Shown piece by piece: positions 1 through 12,230 of a stretch of DNA of 64,000 nt (the stretch's first letter is position 1; each line of letters starts with the position of its first letter). The stretch covers positions 62,001 through 126,000 of the forward strand of contig JADLZK010000384.1 of assembly GCA_015847255.1 (NCBI GenBank), written 5' to 3'. The notes under the pieces were generated by a model. That model had not been told where the DNA came from. It searched no databases and saw nothing but the letters and a program-made list of their open reading frames with translations. Source of the stretch: Hyparrhenia diplandra. Its lineage: Eukaryota; Streptophyta; Magnoliopsida; Poales; Poaceae. The translations under genes and the position numbers were made by a program.

Positions 1-1340
1 GCAGACCCACAAACTACCTCATTTTTTGAACGAGATAGGTGTTGAGATATACTTTTTTTTTCATGTTCTCTCTCTTCCACATCAGAAAAGTGATAATATG
101 TATGAATCAATGAGCTAGCTGAAGTGGCATTGTTAAAGACGCGCACAGTAAGTCGAAGAACAAGAAACATAACATTTGTTCTTGGGATCCAGCGCTGTGG
201 AGGAAGGCAACCAAACGCCGGTGTGCTGCATGGCTAGAGCTTTGGCCAGCTCCAGCATGTGCCTGCCTACCATATGCAGCAATGCGGGCTATCCAAATAA
301 AGAGAACCAAACAACCTATAAGTGAACTGAACTATAAGTCTTTTTTCTGAACCAAGAAGTTTCGATCTTCTTTCTCTGTCTGGCAGAGCAAACTTGTTTG
401 TTTTGAACTATATATAAGTCCTTTTTCGAAGCAAGTTTTGAATTTGTATGCAATTATATATAAGGCTTAAGGCCTCATGATATCTCTTCGAGCTGTAACA
501 ATGGAAACACGAGTAGTCTACAGCCTAATTAAATGTCGAGTGTCAACCTTGTGCATCTTGTCAGCTTGGCAAGATCATTGGTAAAGCGAGAACGAACACT
601 GCAGAAGTTCAGAGCATCAAGCAATTATATATGGTAACCGGTGAGTGGTAAAGGCAATTGGCAAATCATTCCTTGAGACAATATATACATGATTTGTAAT
701 GAACTCCATCAAGAAAATCATCAGAGCAAACAATGTTCACATTATTGGTTCGCAGTCATCAGTATAAGAAATTTTAATTTGAGTTTAGAAAAAAAGAAAA
801 GACAGAAAAACATGACACCCAAATCAACTTGCATATATCCATTTTTATCATAGCTGACACCTGATGCTCAATCAACTAGATCAACTGTTCAACGGGTACT
901 GTTCAGAACCAGAATTGAGGCCAAAATTTATAGAAGATCCCCGAAACAAATTAAAACCTTCCAGTTATGTTCTAAGGAAATGAAACAACATAGAAACCAC
1001 ATAATTATACTTCAATGCATCTGAATCAGAATAAACCAAATATTAACTAACAATAACAACACAGTTAGTCGTAAATATGATGTGGAAAATATGTGTCAGG
1101 AGAACCTATTTGTACTTAAACAGCTCAGCAGATAAGAAACCGACATTTAAACTGAAATACACTTATTTTTCGTGGTATGATGAGGATAACAAGAAGAACA
1201 GTCGCAATAGACCCTAATGAGCTGAAATTCCTTAACAGAAAACAAAACGGCTCGACAGTAGTAGCTCAGAGGAAACCAACAGCATCAGAGTCATGGAGAC
1301 AGATTTGTCCATTCTGCAAATTATCGCCGTAAGCAGCACA
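1..1340. other. AT-rich intergenic stretch, no gene seen
   Basis: No convincing coding region is visible. The only open frame longer than 60 codons (107-310, minus) has low-complexity composition and no recognisable domain. The sequence resembles the downstream flank of F-box locus B, so it is probably the 3' flank of F-box locus A. Confidence 0.5.
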
Positions 1341-2678
1341 TCAGCGAGTCCTTGCTAGCGACAACAATCTGCCATGATCTGAAAAGATACCAAGCACGAA
1401 ACTTACAACCAACTTTCCAACTCTGAATTTAGAACATGATGAGCTACTTAGAATTTATAAATACCATCAAAAGTCAACCTAATTTGACATGTGAACTTCA
1501 GTTATTCCAGAAAGTGACGTAATGTTTAAACAAAATGTGAAGCATATACAGTAATACTAAATCACAACTTTGTTAAACATTTAGCAATCTCCATTTTTGC
1601 CTAGCATCCATTTCATGCTTGCTCAACTATTCAACCCAATCAACTTGATCTTGCTTCCCTTGCACTGCTCTGTATAGCAGCACAGGGTTTTCAGCAACCA
1701 AATGACGGCATAGATGAAAAGCAAACATTAAATGGCAGCATGAATGAAATTATTCCAACTAATGGACAGACTTGATTTCTGAATTGAACGACCATATAAA
1801 TAAGGGGTGCTTTTATTTTATGACTCTAAGTTAGTAGTAAAACATCCTAGTTATATACATGCTTGATAGAAGTTGTTCAATCTATTTACAAATGATAAAC
1901 ATTTTACAGTGAAACCAAGTTAAGACTCAGTCCTCGCAGCTCTAATTGAATGTCCAAAAAGGTTGACAATAGTCTTGACAGCCCTTTTGAAAGTGAGAAT
2001 AACATTAAAAAACAATGTTAAACTTACAGAAAAAAGAAACAACATAGATTAAAAATGACTTTCGTTCCAAGTAGTTGAATCAAATATTAACCAAGCAGTA
2101 ACTGAAATATGCCAGGCATAATAAACTGAAGTGAAAATTTTTTACGGTATGATAAGGATGGATTCAATGAGACAACACCAATTGAGCATAATGACTTGCA
2201 CAATAACATTGTGCCACGGTCTGAAAAAGATACCAGGCACAAACTCATAAGTGACCGTCCAACTAAGGTCCAGTTCAATGAACTATGAGTTAGTGTACTA
2301 TTTCCAGAGGTTACAACTTACAAGACTGAGTTTGAAATGTGAAATTCGCCATGCCAGAAAATAAAACATTGTTTTTGTCAAGTTTGTCAGGATATATTTA
2401 ACTTGTTTAAGAGCTGGACCAAGCACTGGTGGAAGCTAAATATACTGACAAGCACTAGTTAGCGCTTTTGAAGATAGACCAACACAAAGTGCCATGTTTC
2501 AGGAAAGTGAAACAACATACACTACGCTAACTTTAGTTCCAAGTAGAATGTTACAAACTTTTCAATGATATGACCGTTGACAAAAAGAAAACGCAATTAG
2601 TTACAATGACTTGCACAAAATATAAGTTAATTGCTCAAAAAAAAAAAAATGATGATTACATCAGTTATTTAATATCTA

Positions 2679-2916
2679 CTCCCTCCATCCCAATTTATAA
2701 GTCGTTTGACTTTTTTGTCCCTAAGTTTGACCACTTTCGTCTTATTAAAAAATTTGTGCAAATTTTTATTTCTTTTCGTGGGTTGTTTTGTTAATATAAA
2801 ATCTTCAAAAATAGCTTAAATTTGATGATATTTGAAATTTTTTTTTTGAATAAGACGCAGTGGTCAAACTTAAAGTTTAAAAAGTCAAAGCGACTTATAA
2901 TTTGAAATGGAGGGAG
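2679..2916. mobile_element. Stowaway-like MITE
   Basis: A 238-bp element runs from CTCCCTCC to GGAGGGAG, with TA duplicated on both sides (2677-2678 and 2917-2918). Its inverted ends continue inward as matching sequence (ATTTATAAGTCG against CGACTTATAATTT). This is typical of Tc1/mariner-derived Stowaway elements in grasses. There is no coding capacity. It lies between repeated terminal exons of locus A. Confidence 0.8.
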
Positions 2917-3357
2917 TATAACAATGTGCCTTGATCTGGAATGATACCATGTACAAACTTAACAACCAATTGTTCATTTAAGATTCCATTTGGTGAGGTT
3001 TGTGCCAGTACTAATTCTAAAGTTTACAAGATTGACCCTGATATGTGACCTACAGCTGTGCTAGATGCTAGAAAATAACACTTTTTTTTAAAGCAAGGTA
3101 ACAGGATTGGTGTATGTCATGGTCATCAACAAGGCTGTATACATATTTAGCAATTTGATTGATGCCAGTCATGGCCAATAAAAACTCAAAACAAAATAGC
3201 ACTCTGTTTTACCTTGCCACAAATTCAGTTTCCTCAAGCATACACAAAACTATCTTTGGCAGGCTCTATATGACTAATTGTTGAATAAGAATTACAGCAA
3301 ATATTTCTTATGTTATGACCAGTTATTCACAAACCGGGCCAACTAACTAAACAAATA

Positions 3358-3512
3358 CTCCCTCCGTTCCAAATTATAGTTCGTTTTGGCTTTTCTAGAT
3401 ACATTGTTTTTTTTGCTATACACCTAGCTATACACTATGTCTAGATACGTAGTAAAAATAATATATCTTGAAAAGCCAAAAAAAACGACTTATAATTTGG
3501 AATAGAGAAAAT
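3358..3512. mobile_element. Stowaway-like MITE, degraded right end
   Basis: CTCCCTCCGTTCC starts after TA at 3356-3357, and the complementary end reads CGACTTATAATTTGGAATAGAGA near 3486-3508, with the final GGAGGGAG mutated. The length is about 155 bp. It lies in the 3' part of locus A. Confidence 0.65.
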
Positions 3513-4835
3513 ATATAGAAGCTGTAAACAAAATGCATGGAAGACATGCAAGAGTTACACAACTGTTCACTTAAAGATGTTTAGTTGATTTACAAATGGT
3601 AAACGTCTTTTTGTGAGTGTAAATTACATCTTGGATCCCTGTATCTCCAGTTGTCTATCCAAAAAGTCTTACAATACTACTTGGCCCTTTTGAAGATACA
3701 CTAACACTGAGCGCTATGTTTCATGAAAGTGAAACAACATACACTACACTAATTTCAATTCCAAGTAGAATGTTACAACTTTTTAGATGATATGACTATG
3801 ATAAATTTGACAAAAAAAAAAAAAAAACAATTGGTTGTAATGACTTGCACCAATTGTATGTAAACTTCTCAAAAGAAAAATGACTAATACATCAGTTATT
3901 AGTATCGATAACAGTGTGCCCTGTTCGGGAAAGATAACATGCAAAAACTTAATAGCCAACTGTTCAGCTCAGCATTCCACTTTAGTAAGCTTTGAGATAG
4001 TACTAATTCCAAAGGTTACAAGATTGAGCCTCATATTATGAGCTACAGCTAAAATATCAGTTTTTTTTGTATCTAAAACAATATAAAACAAGGTAAGAGG
4101 ATATACTTATCGACAAGTCTGTATACATATATTTAGCAATTCGATCGATGCATGCCATGGCCCCAACTACTATCTCAAAAAAAAAAAAAAAAAAAAATAG
4201 CATTCTGTTTTCCCATGCTATATATTCAGTTTTATCAAGAATACACAAAACTGTCTTTGGCAGGCTATATATGATTAAATAAATGTGGAATAAGATGTAT
4301 GTTAACTCCTCAACAGAAAATAAATGACTTGGTAAAACACTAAAGAAACCAATAGCAGAAGACTAAGAGATAAATCAGTCCTTGCTAACAAAACATTGGG
4401 CCATGATTTGGAAAGGCACCATGCACAGAACTCGTAACCAACTCCAACACAACATTCCATTTTAGTGAGCCACATGCTAGAACTAAGTCAGCTTGAGATG
4501 TGAGCTTTCAGCTGTGGCAGAAAATAACATGACCTTTTTTACAAGCAAGTCTGGGTGTATGCATATTTGGCAACAGCGCATCGTCATGGTCCTTGATAAT
4601 AACAAGTAAAAGCACACACAAAGATCATGTCCTGTTTTCCAATGTCTACGTTAAATACTCCTACCATACACAAATTTCCCTTTGGCAATGTCTATATGGA
4701 GAATTGAGAATATAACTAATAAATACTACTTGCGTTATGACTGTTGTTCACAAACTAGGAGTCTAGGACAAATAACTAAGCAGACATATGGAAGCTGTAA
4801 AATGAAGCATAACAGAATCAAGGGCAGTGGCATAC

Positions 4836-5966
4836 CAGGAGTGTAGAAGCTCATGTAGGGTAAGACAGAATAGTAGTCCCCAGGTTCGCCAACCTTCTTC
4901 GCCAACCCAGACTTGAGGTCGAACTTGAATAAACCATCATCTGTCTGAATGAAGATGAGATCCACACCCTCTGCGAAACCAACAACATACCCTCCATGAC
5001 TGTCGCTGGGCGTGGCCATGGGCATGATTCTGTCCAGGTCAATGACCCTGCATTGTACCCATTCAGCAGCAGCTCCCTTCACCTTCCTCGTCCAAAGATG
5101 AAGGTTGGAATCCTCAATGCCAGCGAAACCCAGTGAATTGCCATCCACAGCCATGAGGGCAATCATAGTGCGGTACACTTCTGTGTCTGGCAGTGGCGGG
5201 TCAATCACACACAAGCCATCCTTGCCACAATCATACTTGACAATACGGTACTTCGCGATAGTGTGAAGTAGATTTCATCTCCGATAACAGCTACTCGCCT
5301 AGGCTGGACATACGGTATGTAGTACCCTCTTTGTGCAGTCATGTCCCGCTTGTGCTTGGCATAGAATTCACAGCCATCGTGAATAGATACTGGCGCACTC
5401 CACACACCTGTTACCGATGAATACACAGTGGCTTTAACAAGTTCGTCACAGTCGTCAGTGGCCACGAATACCACGCGGAAGGGGCCGCCGTGGCAGTCGA
5501 GGTGGTTGCATCCGTCGGCTGCACAGAGCACTGCGGCGGTGTAGATCATCCAGTCGATGTCCGGCTCGGGGACGGCGTGGCGTTCGCCGGTGATGGGGTC
5601 CCAGACGAGGAGATCCACGCTCCCACCTCGAAGCATGTGGACGAGGACCCGACCGTGGCGGCAGTCGAGGGGGCGCGTGCGGCCGCCATCGGAGCCCGGG
5701 TGCGGGAAGTCGGGCATAGACGTGGTGGAGACGAAGCGGGCGGGCGGGTCCCCTTGGACGACCTGGAGCCTGTGGAGGAGGCCGAGGAGGGGAGGTGCTC
5801 CGTGGAAGGCGCGGTAGCGGCGGAGGAACCCGGTGTCGCAAAGGATGCGGAGCCACGGCTTGCAGACGAGGGCGGCGCGGAAGAGGTGCTTGGGCTCGTC
5901 CGGCGGGAGGCGGAGGAAGATCTCGGCCATGGCGTCGTCTATCAGCGGCGGCGGCGGCGGCGGCAT
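4836..5966 (-). CDS. F-box protein, locus A, exon 1 (one frameshift)
   Basis: This is a predicted F-box protein, which would bind SKP1 and serve as substrate adaptor of an SCF ubiquitin ligase. I chose the start at 5966 because it aligns with the first Met of the paralogues. The F-box (LIDDAMAEIFLRLPPDE to RYRAFHG) occupies roughly residues 7-55, and LDCRHGRVLVH and VWDPITGERH follow. The frame is good to about 5265, where YFTL is followed by nonsense. The continuation IVKYDCGKDGL to VLPYMSFYTPG lies one base out, so one base is missing near 5259-5263. Exon 1 is 1131 bp, whereas the phase-1 junction seen in all paralogues predicts 3n+1, which again fits a 1-bp loss. It ends at a GTATGCC donor (4834-4835). 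Terminal exon candidates lie at 1341-4420. It may be a pseudogene or a sequencing error. Confidence 0.75.
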
Positions 5967-6270
5967 GGCGCGCTCGTGGGAGGTGGCGGCGGATGCGAGG
6001 GTTTTGGGTGGGGTGACGACGAGCCCAGAGCCCAGACTGCCTCCCGGCCCGGTTGGGTTCAACCAGGATTGAGTGCTGCCTGCTGTGTGTCGTCACGCAG
6101 CCTGGGCTCACCAAATTTTATACAAGTATATATATTTTTATAAACTGCAAAATGGTAGCTACAAAATCCACAAAATCAATCTTTCTTGATGCCAATTTTA
6201 TAAGAAAATCGTTGCATCTTTGCCTCGCCTGATTAAAACAGTGCATTGATCTTTATATTAAAAGGAGATA

Positions 6271-6488
6271 CCCCCTCCATTCTAAATTATAATTTGTTTG
6301 GCTTTTTCAACTCTAAATTTGATCACTGCGTCTTATTAAAAAATTTGTGTAAAATATCACCATTTTGTTGTGGCATGCTTTTGAGAATGACTTCAATTTA
6401 ACTATCTTTGCATTTTTTTTTTGAATAAGACAAGTAGACAAACTTGAGGTTGAAAAATCAAACAAATTACAATTTAAAACGGAGTGAG
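6271..6488. mobile_element. Stowaway-like MITE upstream of locus A
   Basis: CCCCCTCCATTC follows TA (6269-6270), and the opposite end GGAGTGAG is followed by TA (6489-6490). The internal ends are complementary (AAATTATAATTTGTTTGG against CAAATTACAATTT). The length is about 218 bp and it is non-coding. It sits about 300 bp upstream of the locus A start codon, within promoter range. Confidence 0.7.
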
Positions 6489-7887
6489 TAGTTTTTGTTA
6501 CATTCCGCCTAAGTGGTTGCCGAGGGGGGTTTATAAGTAATACAATGAATCTTTGCCCCTACTCTTTTTTCATTAGGCGATTACTCACGCACCAAATAAC
6601 CTTAGTTTACAACCACCGGCTTCCATCCATTGTTCGGCTGTTTGCTCGACGATGGCGAGCACTTGGACGCGTGGCCTCTTAAATTTTACTAGTAGAACAA
6701 ATGAAGTTCAACTGGCATTTTGCTTCCGAGGGAGCAATTGGGCCATGGGCTGAGCCACTCAATTTGGCAAAGAAAAGCGAACTAAATTTCCTCTTTCTCA
6801 TGCAAGAAATTTTGACCTTTCTTAGGTTGCTTCAAAAGTACTTGGTTTATTTTCAATTCGAAAGCAACAATCAGGTAGTAATCGGTTGGGGCTCGAGGAT
6901 ATCTTCAGATCGAGCTAGCAATTATGGCAACTGGTAAGAGAAATTGGCCCATTATTCCTTGATGACACGATGCAAACTTGACTTCCTAATGAACTCTTGG
7001 TAGAAATTGGCCGGTGCAGATTCACATGAACACATTCTCAATCTTGTTTCTTGTAACAAATAAAAAAGCGATGCATCAAAAATTCGGCGTAGAAAAAGAA
7101 AAGACATGATAAACATGTCATCCAAAGTCTCCATTTATTCATAGCTGTGGCTTGACGAGCCCTGGTCACAACCAGACTTCAGCCCTGACCCCTGAGTGAC
7201 TAAGAGATGCCCGAAACTAAAATAATAGGTTCTGAACCTTGAGTTACCAAGAGATGCCCGAAACTAAAATATTACACTGCATCATGGTCGTGTTAGTGTT
7301 CAGTAGTCAGTACAGCCCAGAACACATCACAACTGATTTTCCTTAACCTAAAAAGCAGAAGAGAGCAATCCATAGAAAAGATTCCAGCTATTGCCCAATG
7401 AAAACTCTTACTGCTAGTTGAGTTGACAAACATTCTTGAAGATGAATGACATTTTTTTTTCAGAAAATGGAAACAGCATATGTCCACATAATTTTAATTA
7501 TATGCAGTTGACTCAAACTAAACAGTCACTCTGAACTGCTTGACACATCAAACATAATATCAGTATGTCGTCGATATAATCGGGACCAATTCTCAGGACA
7601 AACAGGATTGAACGTGATGCCTTCACCACTCCTACTTAAACAGCTCAACAGATAAGAAATGAACATACTAAACAGGATTACAGTTTTCTGTCCATAGGGT
7701 CTTGATGAACCAAACATGAACCAAAGTTGATCGTTAGGACTTGCATGCATAAAATGGATCAACAGAAAGCAGACTAACTTTGTGCTTTGGTTGTAGTAGT
7801 AGCACCGGAGAAGCCAAACAGTAGCAGACTCAAACCAATGGATACATCTATTTTGCAATGTGTCGCTGCTGTGCCACATGTCAGTGA
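6489..7887. other. Intergenic stretch between loci A and B, no gene supported
   Basis: Only short spurious frames are present. From about 7140 the sequence resembles the flank downstream of the locus A terminal exon (1-1340), so it is probably the 3' flank of locus B. Confidence 0.5.
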
Positions 7888-10618
7888 TCACTGAGCCGTC
7901 ACTAGTGTCAACAATCTGCCACGATCTGTAAAGACACCAAGCACAAAACTCATAAACAACTTAAGAGTCTACAATTTGAAGTGCATGTAATTAGAACTAG
8001 TGACAAAGATTAATGAATGGACTTGGTATGTGAACTTCAGCTATCCTAGAAAATAACATCGTTTTTTAAGAACAAAAAAAAATGAAGCAAGGAAATATGA
8101 TAATATTATTATGAACAAGTTCATTCAATTTTTCAATGTCCATTTTAGGCAAGTGGCAACTTCATACTTCATCAACTAAATAACAAACAAGAGTCCAGAT
8201 TTACCAATGAAACAAGAGGTGCCTTTTTATTCTAGGACATCATAACCTTTGAGTTCTTGGCAAAATTTTACCAACTTCTTAATAGAAGCGTAACCATCTG
8301 ATTAGACTTAAAAAAAGTTCTTCAGTTGATTACAAATGGTAAATGTTTAATGGGGAACTAAATCACATCTTTGATCCTCGTTTTCTACAACTGTATTTCT
8401 TACTTAGCTCTTTTGAAGATATAAGACGAACACTGAATGCCATATTAATTTAAGGAAAGAAAAACAGGACAGAGCCATATAATTTTAGTTCCAAATAGCC
8501 GAGTCAACTATTATCCAAACACTGAGATATGACTGACATATTAAAAACTTTTCAACAACATGACCAGGATAAATTCGACAGGAATTTATAATGACTTGCA
8601 CAATCTGTGTAATGCTCAATAGAAAATAGACGACTCAGGGAGAACAATGTGGGGTAATCTGAGAAAGAGAACATATATAAATCTAACTTTGCAACTCAGC
8701 TTCCAGTTGGATGAGGCGTGTGCTAGACTGCTAGTGCTAATACAAAAGGTTACAAACTGAGCCTTGTGCATGAGAGCTACAGCTGAGCCAGAAAAACGAA
8801 ACAGAGTTTTTTTTTTTCTTGACAAAAATTCGAAGCAAAGTAACATGACAATAGTAGATCAACAAGTTTGCAAGCATATTTAGCAATTTGACAGATCAAT
8901 GCCATGGTTCTTAGCGTTAACTCAAATCTAAACCAAATTGCATTATGTTTTCATATGCCATATATCCACTTTTCTCTGGGATACACAAATTTCTTTGGTA
9001 GGCACTATATGTGAGTATAACTAATATATTTTACATTATGATAAATTGTGCACAAGACAGAAAGAACTACAACTACTAAAGCAAACATAAGTAAGCTGTA
9101 AATAAAATGCAGGACAACAGGCAAGAAGCAAAGGCTAGCATAATAACTGGAGTATAAAAGCTCATGTAGGGTAGGACACTATATACGCATCAATAAGTCT
9201 GTATACATATATTTAGCAATTCGATTGATGCATGCCATGGCCCACAACTACTCAAATCTCAAAACAAAATAGCATCCTGTTTTCCCATGCCACATTTTCA
9301 GTTTCTCAAGCATACACAAAACTGTCTTTGGCAGGCTCTATATGACTAAATAAATAAGAATAACAACAGATATTTCTTACATTTTTACTAACTAAGCAAA
9401 CATATAGAAGCAGTAAAGAAAATGCATGACAGAAGGCAGGGAAGGGTCTGTGTCATACCTGGAGTGTAGAAGCTCATGTAGGGTAAGACACTAAAGTAGA
9501 CACCAGAGTCTTCAACCTTCTTAGCCTGCCCAGAACTTAGCTTGATCATGAACAATTCAGTATTTCTGTTAACGAACAATCCAGCATCTGTTGTATCTGT
9601 GCTAACAAAGACAACATCCACACCCTCTGCAAAGCCGACCACAACTAGTTCCTCATTGGGATTGGCAATAGGTATCATTTTCTCAAGATCAATGACCCTG
9701 TATGGTACCCATTCTGCAGCTTGTTCTGTATCCACCTTCCTTAACCACAAATAAAGGCTGGAATGCTCAATGTACGCAAACCCCAGTGAGCTGTCCTCCA
9801 TCACCATGAGAGCAACGTGATACACCTTATGGTTCGGTGGATTAATCAATGATATGGAATCGTTGCTCCAATCATACTTGACAATTGCGTTACCCGACCG
9901 CAGCGTGAAGTAGGCCTCATCTCCAATAACAGCGCCTCGCCTAGGCTGGACATAGGGTATATAGTAGAAACCACCATCAGCAGCAAGAGCATCTCGCCTA
10001 TGCTGAGCATAGGCTTCACAGTCACTGTCCAGAGTCACCGGCGTGCTCCACGCACCTGTCTCTGATGAGTACACGGTTGATTTAACGAGCTCCTCATGGT
10101 CGTCAGTGACCACAAAGACGACTCGGAAGGGGCCGCCGTGGCAGTCGAGATGGTCACAGCCAGGCACAGCGCAAAACACGGCGGCGGAGTAGATCAGCCA
10201 CGGGATCCCAGGCTCCTCCAGGCGGTGCTCGTCGCCCGTGACGGGGTCCCAAACGACGAAGTGCCAGCCGCCGTGCCCCACGTGGAGGAGCACGCGGCCG
10301 TGGCGGCAGTCGAGGGCCCGCGAGCGGCCGCAGTCAGGGTACCGAGAGAGTGGCGCCGCCGTGGTGGGGGGCGAGGCGGCGCTGGCGCGCGGGGTCACCT
10401 TGCATGACCATGAGCCTGTGGAGGATGCCGAGGAGTGGAGGGGCTCCATGGAAGGCGCGGTAGCGGCGGAGGAACCCTGGGTCGCAGAGGATGTGGAGCC
10501 ACGGCTTGCAGACGAGCGCGGCGCGGAAGAGGTGCTCGGGCTCTTCCGGCGGAAGGCGGAGGAAGATCTCCACCATGACGTCGTCGATCAGCGGCGGAGT
10601 CGGGCGTGGCGTCGCCAT
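7888..10618 (-). CDS. F-box protein, locus B, two exons (one frameshift)
   Basis: This is an SCF-type F-box protein of the A/B/C subfamily. The start at 10618 gives MATPRPTPPLIDDVMVEIF; the F-box covers about residues 8-55. Near 10376-10384, in a GCGCCGCC run, the frame changes by +1 (or -2), and the rest of the protein (LDCRHGRVLLH, VWDPVTGDEH, GDEAYFTLRSG, GFAEGVDVVF, SVLPYMSFYTP) reads in the new frame. Exon 1 (9459-10618) ends at a GTATGAC donor. Exon 2 (7888-7925) follows a TTTACAG acceptor and reads DRGRLLTLVTAQ-stop. A second exon-like copy with an intact CTCAG acceptor lies at about 8658, so alternative splicing is possible. A 40-bp remnant of an exon 1 end (9140-9182) also lies in the intron. 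The exon structure is supported by eight paralogues. Confidence 0.72.
9140..9182 (-). pseudogene. Tiny F-box exon-1 end remnant inside the locus B intron
   Basis: On the minus strand the sequence matches the SVLPYMSFYTP end of exon 1, but the splice donor is lost and no coding sequence continues upstream. It marks a duplication breakpoint. The 9187-9400 segment beside it resembles 4110-4280 from locus A. Confidence 0.6.
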
Positions 10619-12230
10619 GGCCCGCTCGTGGGCGGCGGCGGCGGTGGCGGCGCGATGCGGAGGCGAGGCTTTGGGTCGGGGAAAGCGAGACAGGCAGGAA
10701 ATGGGTTGGGTTCGACCATAACCAACGGGCTAGTTGTCTCACACTCACTGTCGTGGGCTTAGCCCATAAGGCAGTGGCACAAATGCAATGCACTGCACGG
10801 AACCATGCTTTGCTGCGGCAATTTTCACATACCAAAAATCCTTCTAATTTGAATATAAAAAAAACCATTTTTAAGGAGTTTTTTTTTTTTTTTTCCTCGA
10901 TCATATGTAGTAAAGGTATTTTTTATCTTAGTACCCAAAAAAGGTATTCTTTAATCTTTTGATTTTCAATATAAACAAAAATAGTGTGCACATTCAAGAT
11001 CTTGCAATGATGAATTAAATCACACCTCTGGTGTTTCTCCTGGTATCCTTGTGTATGCATTCAAGATCTTGCAAAATTTATCATCCTTCCCATCCCATGT
11101 TTTGCATTTGTGCCGCTATGATATGGAAAAGACCACCACTGTAATTGTAATCTTGTGGATTTTAGCTGGGAAAATGAAAAGACCACTCATTGTCACTCAA
11201 CTCTCAATGCTCATATGATACTGATAAAATATACTCTCCATTCTAAATTATAAATTGTTTTGAATTTTTTACATCTATTTTACTACATCTCTAGATATAA
11301 TAATATATATAGATACATAACAAGATGGATAAACAAAAAAGTCAAATAAATTTATAATTTAAAATGGAGGGAGTATTGTCTAATATCATTGGCACTCAAC
11401 TCACAATGCTTATATGATGCTAAATTGTATTGTGATTAGTTTTATGAGAACCTAAAGGTGTCACGTACTACTGGATCGATAGCAGTTTCTTTCCTTCCAA
11501 ATGCTGAAGACATATTGGAAAAAATTTTCAAGTCAGAAACAAAGTTTGTTATTTTGCAAGATTTTTGGTATTTAACAGACTGATAAAACTTGAAATCTGA
11601 AAAAAAAAACATGATAAAACTCATTGTTCCCGCTGTATCCACTGTGTTTGAAAATTATTTTCTATTTGACTTTTCTGATATACATTGATTTTGCAACGTT
11701 CGGTATTTAACACTATGATAAAACATTGGAAAAGATAAAAATCTAGATAAAACTCATTGTGAACCGCTGTATCCACTGTGTAATAATAGATTGACAGCCC
11801 GCTACACAGACTGTTTCAGAACTCTGAAATAGCTTACAGTGATAAACCTATAGCCAAATAGAGTTTATTTCAGTAAGTGTTGAGAAATTTCTTCAAGAAG
11901 GGATACGTGTCACTATCACTCAAAGTATATATTCCCAATATGAGTGTGTAGGTGTTGTTGAAATTTTCTTCTTCAGAAGTTTCTTTCTTCTAGACTTCAA
12001 CGAAAACTATTTTTATCACCAAATTAGTCCTTCAGATTTGCTTGAAAGATTTTGATACCTAAATTAGTCCATAATATATGTATGTTGCTGTGATTTTGTT
12101 TTTAAAAAGCTACAGACTCAGCTCTGAGCTGGAAAAAGACACTGAAATGGAAAAGGACTGGCTATGGCTACTCCGTTCCCTGTCGCAGACACAGGACACG
12201 GGAGCCTTGCCGCACCTCTGGCGTCTGCAC
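10619..12230. other. Intergenic stretch with a MITE and a short tandem duplication
   Basis: This is the shared region between the 5' end of locus B and the 3' end of the zinc-finger gene. It holds the MITE at 11234-11373 and a roughly 140-bp imperfect direct repeat (about 11555-11645 and 11690-11783) that shares GATAAAACTCATTGT and GCTGTATCCACTGTGT. No gene is supported. Confidence 0.5.
11234..11373. mobile_element. Stowaway-like MITE
   Basis: A 140-bp element starts CTCTCCATTC after TA (11232-11233) and ends GGAGGGAG before TA (11374-11375). The subterminal parts are complementary (TAAATTATAAATT against AATTTATAATTTA). It is non-coding. Confidence 0.7.

Larger units (their letters stand above)
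1341..4420 (-). repeat. Repeated copies of the F-box terminal exon and its flank, downstream of locus A
   Basis: Five related segments lie near 1378, 2231, 2933, 3917 and 4414 (minus strand). Each resembles an intron 3' end followed by a GGCAxATTGT-like exon start. The copy at 1341-1378 has an intact acceptor (TTTTCAG) and, joined in phase 1, reads DHGRLLSLARTR-stop, very like the tails of loci B and C. The copy near 2933 keeps an AG acceptor and would run into the neighbouring MITE before stopping. The copy near 4414 has lost the AG, and the one near 3917 is altered. Surrounding sequence is repeated too: about 2461-2640 matches 3690-3840. This looks like unequal duplication of the gene's 3' part. 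Which acceptor is used, if any, cannot be told from sequence alone. Confidence 0.6.

Noticed and set aside
5490..6143. Long open frames antisense to locus A
   Set aside because: They arise from the GC-rich 5' half of the F-box gene, have skewed Gly/Arg/Glu composition and show no domain; the sense strand aligns with paralogues.
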